Position numbers and translations under genes: made by a program. From contig JAKAJL010000030.1 in assembly GCA_021813805.1 (NCBI GenBank), forward strand, positions 1 through 44,757: a DNA stretch of 44,757 nucleotides, in the 5' to 3' direction. The stretch is from Pseudomonadota bacterium (lineage in GTDB: Bacteria > Pseudomonadota > Alphaproteobacteria > Rhizobiales > Beijerinckiaceae). Positions within the stretch are counted from its first letter, which is position 1. Each line of letters begins with the position of its first letter. Below, in pieces: positions 40,401 through 44,757 of the stretch. The notes beneath the pieces were generated by a model. That model saw only the letters and a program-made list of their open reading frames with translations. It did no database searches and was not told the DNA's origin.

Positions 40401-40544
40401 ATGCCCAGCCTGTTGCGCTTTCTCTTTGTCATCGGCCTGCTGGCGGGCGCGGCTTTCGTCGGCATGGCGGCGCTGGTCGCCTTCGTCGAGCCGCAGCCGC
40501 GCGAAATGAGCCAGCCCCTCCCCGCGGACGTCCTCAACAAATGA
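40401..40544 (+). CDS. Small single-pass membrane protein, function unknown
   Basis: A 47-residue peptide, MPSLLRFLFVIGLLAGAAFV through QPLPADVLNK, with one transmembrane helix (about 7-28) and a short polar tail. GGAG lies 6 bases upstream of the ATG. It ends 16 bases before xerD, on the same strand, and may share its transcript. The tail sequence VEPQPREMSQPLP recalls a small conserved protein next to xerD in Rhizobiales, but I cannot name a family or function. The surrounding long frame that contains it is a shadow of aroKB. Confidence 0.72.
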   Translation: MPSLLRFLFVIGLLAGAAFVGMAALVAFVEPQPREMSQPLPADVLNK

Positions 40545-40560
40545 CCGAGGGCGCCGGCAG

Positions 40561-41535
40561 ATGACGGGCTCCGCCGGCTCGGCCTCGCACGCCGCGGTGA
40601 AGGATTTTCTCGCCATGCTCGCCGCCGAGCGCGGCGCCGCGAAAAATACGCTCGACGCCTATGCACGCGACCTCGGCGATTATCTGCTGGCGCTGGCCCG
40701 GCGCAAATGCGATCCTTTCCGCGCCACGACGGACGACATTCGGGATTACCTTGCCAATCTCGCCAGAGCCGGGCTCAAGCCGTCCTCCACCGCACGCAAA
40801 ACGTCGGCGATCCGCCAGTTTCATCGTTTCCTTTCGACCGAGGAGCGCCGGCCGGATGATCCGGCGGTTCTGCTCGAAGGCCCGCGCCAGGGCCGCCGCC
40901 TGCCCAAAATTCTGTCGATCGACGAGGTGGATGCGATTCTGCGGGTCTGCCGCGAGGGGCTGGACGACCCCGCGCGCCCGCCCGAGGAAAGGCTGAAGGC
41001 GCGCCGCGCCGCCTGTCTGGTCGAGGTGCTCTACGCCTCCGGCCTGCGCGTCTCCGAACTGGTGGCTTTGCCTCTGGCCGCCGCGAAACAGGCCGAAAGA
41101 CCGCCCGAACAGGGCGGCGGCTTTCTGACGATCAAGGGCAAGGGCGGGCGCGAACGGCTGGCGCCCCTCACCGGGCCCGCCCGCGAGGCGATCGCCGCCT
41201 ACCGCCGTCAGTTGCTCGAGCTTCATCCCGAGACGGCGAAACAGAAATGGCTGTTTCCCTCGATCGGCGAGAGCGGCCATCTGACGCGCCAGGTTTTCGC
41301 GCGGGAGCTGAAATTTCTGGCCGCCGCCGCCGGAATTTCGCCGCGAAAAGTGAGCCCGCATGTCCTGCGCCACGCCTTCGCCAGCCATCTTTTACAAAAC
41401 GGCGCCGACCTGCGCATCGTCCAGGAACTCTTGGGCCACGCCGATATCGCCACCACGCAGATTTATACGCATGTGCTGGACGAGCGCCTGAAGGCGATGG
41501 TGCGCGACCTTCATCCGCTCAACGACGAGGAGTGA
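40561..41535 (+). CDS. xerD: Tyrosine recombinase XerD
   Basis: Site-specific recombinase that with XerC resolves chromosome dimers at dif. The 324 residues have an N-terminal SAM-like core-binding domain (about 10-97) and the catalytic domain with Arg163 (YASGLRVSEL), Lys194 (IKGKGGRER), His267 and Arg270 (HVLRHAFASHLL), His293 (LLGHADIATTQ) and nucleophile Tyr302 (IYTHV). All six catalytic positions are present, so it should be active. The housekeeping position opposite aroKB favours XerD over a phage integrase. It converges with metW, 16 bases between stops. Confidence 0.93.
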   Translation: MTGSAGSASHAAVKDFLAMLAAERGAAKNTLDAYARDLGDYLLALARRKCDPFRATTDDIRDYLANLARAGLKPSSTARKTSAIRQFHRFLSTEERRPDDPAVLLEGPRQGRRLPKILSIDEVDAILRVCREGLDDPARPPEERLKARRAACLVEVLYASGLRVSELVALPLAAAKQAERPPEQGGGFLTIKGKGGRERLAPLTGPAREAIAAYRRQLLELHPETAKQKWLFPSIGESGHLTRQVFARELKFLAAAAGISPRKVSPHVLRHAFASHLLQNGADLRIVQELLGHADIATTQIYTHVLDERLKAMVRDLHPLNDEE

Positions 41536-41551
41536 CGCGAGCTCGCCGGGC

Positions 41552-42184
41552 TCAAACCTTCCGACCGTCCTTGCGCTCCAGCAGAAAAACCGCCTGCTCG
41601 CCAAAAAGATTCCACGCCCACCACGGGGCGTTGACCCGGATCTGCGCGCCGGCGCTGTTCATCGCTACGGCGCGGACGATTTTCGCGTCCACCAACTCCA
41701 CCAGCTGGACGAAATCGCGAATGGTGCAGAAATGGATGTTGGGCGTCTCGTACCAGGGGTAGGACAGGTTTTCGGTGATCGGCATGCGCCCGCGCACCGC
41801 GAGTTGCCAGCGCACGCGCCAATGGCCGAAATTGGGGAAGGAGACGATGGCGCGCTTGCCGATGCGCATCATCTGCTCCAGCACCCGCCGCGGCTTGCGC
41901 GTGGCCTGGAGCGTCTGTGACAGGATGACGTAATCGAAGCCGTCGTCCGGATAATCGGCGAGATCGACATCGGCGTCGCCCTGGACGACGGAAAGGCCCT
42001 TGGCGACGCAATCATTGACGCCTTTTTGGGAAATCTCGACGCCGCGCGCGTCTACGTTCCTGGTCTCGGAGAGAAGCCGCAGCAATTCGCCGTCGCCGCA
42101 GCCGACGTCGAGCACCCGGGCGCCATTCCCGACCATGCCGGCGACGAGCAGGAGATCGATGCGGGTCGTCTCGGTCCGGCTCAC
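41552..42184 (-). CDS. metW: Methionine biosynthesis protein MetW
   Basis: SAM-fold protein of the MetW family, needed with MetX for homoserine acylation in several bacteria; its catalytic role is unsettled. The 210 residues include SAM-type motif [16 protein letters not shown] (about 24-38), [19 protein letters not shown], and the family segment [14 protein letters not shown] with [16 protein letters not shown]. Its ATG overlaps the metX stop (ATGA, 42181-42184). The metX-metW pair is the conserved methionine unit of alphaproteobacteria. Confidence 0.95.
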   Translation of the reverse strand: MSRTETTRIDLLLVAGMVGNGARVLDVGCGDGELLRLLSETRNVDARGVEISQKGVNDCVAKGLSVVQGDADVDLADYPDDGFDYVILSQTLQATRKPRRVLEQMMRIGKRAIVSFPNFGHWRVRWQLAVRGRMPITENLSYPWYETPNIHFCTIRDFVQLVELVDAKIVRAVAMNSAGAQIRVNAPWWAWNLFGEQAVFLLERKDGRKV

Positions 42185-43374
42185 GGCTTTCCGCCCTCCG
42201 TTTCGGCAAGGCCCCGCGCCTTCGCCGCGCCGCGCAGAAAACCACGTGTGGTGGCGAGAAAATCCGGCTCTTCCAGCAGGAAGGCGTCATGGCCCTTGTC
42301 GGTCTCGATCTCGACGAAGGAGACCGGCGCGCCGCCGGCGTTGAGGGCATGGACGATGGCCCGCGATTCGGCGGTGGTGTAAAGCCAGTCCGAGGTGAAG
42401 GACACGACGCAGAAGCGCGTCCGCGAACCCCGGAAAGCGCGGGCGAGCGAGCCGCCGTAATCCTGCGCCAGGTCGAAATAATCGCAGGCGCGAGTGACAT
42501 AGAGATAGGAATTGGCGTCGAAACGGTCGACGAAGGTCGAGCCCTGATGGCGCAGATAATTCTCGACCTGGAAATCGGCGTCGAAGGAAAAGGTCGGCTC
42601 GGCGCGGTCCTGCAATTTGCGGCCGAATTTGCGTTGCAGGGCTTCGTCGGAAAGATAGGTGATATGGGCGGCCATGCGCGCGACGGCGAGGCCTTTCACC
42701 GGGCGCACGTCCTCGTCGATATATCGCCCGCCGCGCCATTCCGGATCGGCCATGATCGCCTGGCGCCCGACCTCGTGAAAGGCGATGTTCTGCGAGGAAT
42801 GACGCGCCGCGGTGGCGATCGGCATGGCCGAGAACACCCGCTCCGGATAAAGGGCCGCCCATTGCAGAACCTGCATGCCGCCCATCGAGCCGCCGGCCAC
42901 GCAGAAAAGCGTGTCGATGCCCAACCTGTCGATCAGCATGGCTTGCGCCCGGACCATGTCGGCGATGGTGACCACGGGGAGGTCGAGGCCATAGGCGCGG
43001 CCGGTCGCCGGATTGACCGAGGCCGGCCCGGTGGTGCCCATGCAGCCGCCGAGCACATTGGAGCAGATGATGAAATATCTGTCGGTGTCGAAGGGTTTTC
43101 CGGGCCCGACCAGCGCCGACCACCAGCCGGGCTTTCCGGTCAGGGGATGGCGGTTGGCGACATGCTGATCGCCGGTCAGCGCGTGGCAAAGCAGGATGGC
43201 GTTGGATTTGTCGGCGTTCAGCTCGCCATAGGTCTGGTAGGCGATCGAGAACGGCGAAAGCGATGCGCCCGCGCTCATGGCGAGCGCCTGGGCTCCGTCG
43301 AACACGGCGATCTGGCTGTGAGGCTGCGCCGCTTCGGCCAGACTGGGATGGGGTGCGGAAGATCTGTCGTTCAC
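42181..43374 (-). CDS. metX: Homoserine O-acyltransferase MetX
   Basis: Alpha/beta-hydrolase-fold enzyme that acylates homoserine at the first committed step of methionine synthesis. GTG at 43374 is chosen; it gives 397 residues. The ATG at 43434 lies within the -35 element of the promoter and is rejected. Motifs: oxyanion [29 protein letters not shown], nucleophile Ser163 in GGSMGGMQ, catalytic Asp in FTSDWLY and His in [10 protein letters not shown]. Acetyl versus succinyl specificity cannot be read safely. It is coupled to metW. The leader after the promoter is only about 29 bases, too short for a SAM riboswitch. Confidence 0.94.
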   Translation of the reverse strand: MNDRSSAPHPSLAEAAQPHSQIAVFDGAQALAMSAGASLSPFSIAYQTYGELNADKSNAILLCHALTGDQHVANRHPLTGKPGWWSALVGPGKPFDTDRYFIICSNVLGGCMGTTGPASVNPATGRAYGLDLPVVTIADMVRAQAMLIDRLGIDTLFCVAGGSMGGMQVLQWAALYPERVFSAMPIATAARHSSQNIAFHEVGRQAIMADPEWRGGRYIDEDVRPVKGLAVARMAAHITYLSDEALQRKFGRKLQDRAEPTFSFDADFQVENYLRHQGSTFVDRFDANSYLYVTRACDYFDLAQDYGGSLARAFRGSRTRFCVVSFTSDWLYTTAESRAIVHALNAGGAPVSFVEIETDKGHDAFLLEEPDFLATTRGFLRGAAKARGLAETEGGKP

Positions 43375-43409
43375 GGGCGGTTGTTCGATTTTCCGAACGG
43401 ATCGTTTGT

Positions 43410-43439
43410 TATATAGAAGCGGCTTTCCGGCCAAGTCAA
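43410..43439 (-). promoter_or_regulatory. Sigma-70 promoter of metX-metW
   Basis: TTGACT (43439-43434) and TATATA (43415-43410) are separated by 18 bases on the minus strand. Transcription would start near 43403, about 29 bases before the GTG. A GTTCG/CGAAC stem with the loop GAAAAT lies in the leader. Confidence 0.6.
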
Positions 43440-43530
43440 GGAATGGGCAAATCGAGGAATCGCAAAATCAACGAACGGCTGTGCGGCGTTTGCTTGCGCG
43501 CGCGCGCCGTTTATAGAGGAGGCCAGCCCA

Positions 43531-43584
43531 ATGGCGTCGCCTCGAGCGAAATCCGTTCACGCTGAATCGGGGGTTTCGCTCTAA
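43531..43584 (+). CDS. Possible 17-codon leader ORF upstream of chorismate mutase
   Basis: ATG at 43531 with a perfect AGGAGG 8 bases upstream (43517-43522) opens MASPRAKSVHAESGVSL, then TAA. A TATAGA (43513-43518) is just upstream, overlapping the binding site, so the promoter must lie further upstream; none is clear. There is no run of Phe, Tyr or Trp codons, so a classical attenuator is not indicated. The strong binding site is the reason to list it; it could also be a fortuitous ORF or a broken remnant. Confidence 0.35.
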   Translation: MASPRAKSVHAESGVSL

Positions 43585-43598
43585 CGGTGTGTTTTAAT

Positions 43599-43641
43599 GC
43601 ATAATCCTATCCAAAAAGTCTGCGACTTTTTGGGAGTATGC
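43599..43641. repeat. Long imperfect palindrome before the chorismate mutase gene
   Basis: The inner arms CCAAAAAGTC and GACTTTTTGG (43611-43620, 43624-43633) match perfectly around TGC. Outer arms GCATAATCC and GGAGTATGC match with one mismatch. The whole is like the scattered palindromic repeats common in Rhizobiales intergenic DNA. It starts 15 bases after the small ORF and ends 13 bases before the chorismate mutase ATG, so on RNA it could hide the binding site or end transcription. Confidence 0.7.
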
Positions 43642-43654
43642 TCCAGCTCTTGAA

Positions 43655-44503
43655 ATGACGATCGAGCCCATGACCGAAAACGCCGCTCTGGAATCCTTGG
43701 CCGAACTGCGCGCGGAGATCGATCGGATCGACGGCGAGATGCATGAGCTTCTGATCGAGCGGGGCGGAATCATCGACCGGCTGATCGCGGTCAAGGCGCG
43801 ACAGGGCGGCGGCTCCGCGTTCCGGCCCGGCCGCGAGGCGGACATGATGCGGATCATCGCGGCGCGCCATCGCGGCCGATTGCCGCTCGACACGGTCGAG
43901 AGCATCTGGCGGGTGATCATTTCGACCTTCACTTTCGTCCAGTCGCCCTATGCCGTTCACGCCGACATGTCGGGCGGCGACGCGGCGATGCGCGATTCGG
44001 CGCGGTTCCATTTCGGCTTCACCGTGCCGCTGGTCAGCCACGCGAGTCCGCGGGAAACGATCGCGGCGGTCGCGGCCTCTGCGCGACCGAACGGCGGCGA
44101 TCTCGGCATGCTGCGCGCCAGTTGGCGAAAGGGCGAGACGCGATGGTGGGAGAGTCTCGCCGGCGCGCGCGCGCCCAAGATCATCGCCCGCCTTCCTTTC
44201 GTCGAACGGCCCGATCACCCGGCCGGAATGCCGGTCTTCATCATTTCCAACCCCCTGGCCGAGGCGGCGGCGCGCGATGTCGCGCTGTTTTCCGCGCAAT
44301 GGAGCGGCGAAGGGCCCGACGACGCGGTTTTGAAAACCCTGGGGTGCGAATGTCTCGGCCGCGACACGGCGGCGGAAGGCGTTTCGCTTCTGACTTCGGC
44401 GCCGGGAGATTGGGATGAGGCGCGGTTCCGCGCGGCCTTCGCGCAGGCGCCCCGCGACGTGGCTTGGCTCGGCAGTCATGCCGAGCGTTTTGCTTTGGCC
44501 TGA
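43655..44503 (+). CDS. Chorismate mutase (AroQ-type) with uncharacterised C-terminal domain
   Basis: Converts chorismate to prephenate for phenylalanine and tyrosine. Residues about 13-95 are the AroQ helical domain: LAELRAEIDRIDGEMHELLIER, then AVKARQGG and ESIWRVIISTFTF. Residues about 100-282 are not ordinary AroQ; segments such as APKIIARLPFVERPDHPAGM recall alphaproteobacterial chorismate mutases with a C-terminal part that may be a degenerate prephenate dehydratase-like fold. Two starts are possible: 43655 and 43670 (MTENAALESL); neither has a good binding site. It is divergent from metX; hisC and tyrC, usual partners, would lie beyond the IS and out of the window. Confidence 0.85.
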   Translation: MTIEPMTENAALESLAELRAEIDRIDGEMHELLIERGGIIDRLIAVKARQGGGSAFRPGREADMMRIIAARHRGRLPLDTVESIWRVIISTFTFVQSPYAVHADMSGGDAAMRDSARFHFGFTVPLVSHASPRETIAAVAASARPNGGDLGMLRASWRKGETRWWESLAGARAPKIIARLPFVERPDHPAGMPVFIISNPLAEAAARDVALFSAQWSGEGPDDAVLKTLGCECLGRDTAAEGVSLLTSAPGDWDEARFRAAFAQAPRDVAWLGSHAERFALA

Positions 44504-44512
44504 GGCGGTCAT

Positions 44513-44540
44513 ATGAATTCCGAACGCATGCGGAATTCAT
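44513..44540. repeat. 10-base inverted repeat after chorismate mutase
   Basis: ATGAATTCCG and CGGAATTCAT (44513-44522, 44531-44540) flank AACGCATG. The arms are perfect but no T-run follows. It starts ten bases after the stop codon. Confidence 0.6.
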
Positions 44541-44548
44541 GTTCCGCC

Positions 44549-44588
44549 GGCGCGAAAATCCGCCCGCGACTTCGAGGATTTTTGCGCC
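44549..44588. repeat. 13-base inverted repeat, possible terminator of chorismate mutase
   Basis: GGCGCGAAAATCC and GGATTTTTGCGCC (44549-44561, 44576-44588) match at 12 of 13 positions around a 14-base spacer. A weaker TTTCCGC/GCGGAAA pair follows (44595-44601, 44620-44626). No clean U-tract is seen, so a terminator role is uncertain. Confidence 0.45.
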
Positions 44589-44631
44589 GTGACATTTCCG
44601 CGGAGTGCAAAGCAATCTTGCGGAAACCGTA

Positions 44632-44757
44632 TTAGGCCCTAAACTCATAAACGGGATTCCCGAACGGGCGAAAGAATGATTCAAGGCCTCCGATGATTTG
44701 GGGGCTTTGATGACGCGACGCCGTTTTGAACTGACCGATGCCGAGTGGGCCATCATT
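44632..44757 (+). mobile_element. IS5-family insertion sequence, left part only
   Basis: The transposase start at 44710 places an IS here. The left end is probably near TTAGGCCCTAAACTCATAA (from about 44632), a typical distance of 70-80 bases before the gene. No right end, target duplication or matching inverted repeat is in the window, so the exact border is a guess. Confidence 0.5.
44710..44757 (+). CDS. IS5-family transposase, first 16 codons, cut by window edge
   Basis: The ATG at 44710 opens MTRRRFELTDAEWAII, the characteristic start of IS5/IS427-type DDE transposases (xxRFELTDxEWxxI). Only 16 residues are visible, so intactness is unknown. A two-frame (orfA-orfB) organisation by frameshift is common in this group but cannot be judged here. 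Confidence 0.8.
   Translation, partial: MTRRRFELTDAEWAII

Noticed and set aside
39054-40544. 496-residue plus-strand frame opposite aroKB
   Set aside because: Only its last 47 codons, with their own ATG and binding site, look real; the rest mirrors aroKB.
40561-41535. xerD as the integrase of an integrated element
   Set aside because: The neighbours are housekeeping genes in a conserved order, composition is like the rest and no attachment repeats or cargo genes are present.
43375-43409. SAM-II type riboswitch upstream of metX
   Set aside because: SAM-II elements occur before methionine genes in alphaproteobacteria, but the leader after the promoter is about 29 bases and lacks the expected pseudoknot sequences.

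Overview
The window is GC-rich, almost fully coding chromosome from an alphaproteobacterium, most likely of the Hyphomicrobiales (Rhizobiales). Several gene orders point there: mdh-sucCD-sucAB; hemC divergent from tsaD; priA next to atpHAGDC with no F0 genes; lysC-ptsP-prfA; aroK/aroB-corC divergent from xerD; and metX-metW beside a chorismate mutase gene. A methanotroph-type family (Methylocystaceae or Beijerinckiaceae) is only an impression. No rRNA, tRNA, CRISPR array or prophage was seen. No gene-free stretch exceeds 300 bases.

Layout. 1-6757 (minus): TCA-cycle operon mdh-sucC-sucD-sucA-sucB, cut by the left edge inside sucB. 7042-8849 (minus): zapE coupled to a TetR regulator. 9007-9540 (plus): MarR regulator. 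9535-12943 (minus): tightly packed operon tsaD, HKD phospholipase/nuclease-like gene, gpsA, yciI-like, EVE-domain gene. 13057-15094 (plus): hemC, hemD, DUF2147 protein. 15357-20411 (plus): secA, priA. 20696-25705 (plus): F1 ATP synthase atpHAGDC with a strong terminator. 25762-26889 (minus): small lipoprotein and ubiG. 27085-32394 (plus): lysC, ptsP (EI-Ntr), prfA, one-domain EamA protein. 32493-37242 (plus): manC, phosphomannomutase, NdvA-type glucan exporter, probably one envelope-polysaccharide unit. 37249-40322 (minus): CorC/HlyC protein and a fused AroK-AroB enzyme. 40401-41535 (plus): 47-residue membrane peptide and a XerD-type recombinase. 41552-43374 (minus): metW and metX from a clear promoter. 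43531-44503 (plus): possible 17-codon leader ORF and chorismate mutase. 44710-end (plus): first 16 codons of an IS5-family transposase.

The content is overwhelmingly housekeeping: TCA cycle, haem, protein export, replication restart, ATP synthesis, amino-acid and ubiquinone synthesis, translation termination. I found no convincing new defence or mobile system. The points most worth checking are the AroK-AroB fusion with a possible internal AroB start, the HKD protein inside the tsaD-gpsA operon, the palindrome-rich DNA around metX, chorismate mutase and the IS, the TGACA/TGTCA palindrome at the mdh/tetR boundary, and the manC-pmm-ndvA unit. Several starts were moved from the longest reading frame using ribosome binding sites and family N-termini; these are stated per gene.
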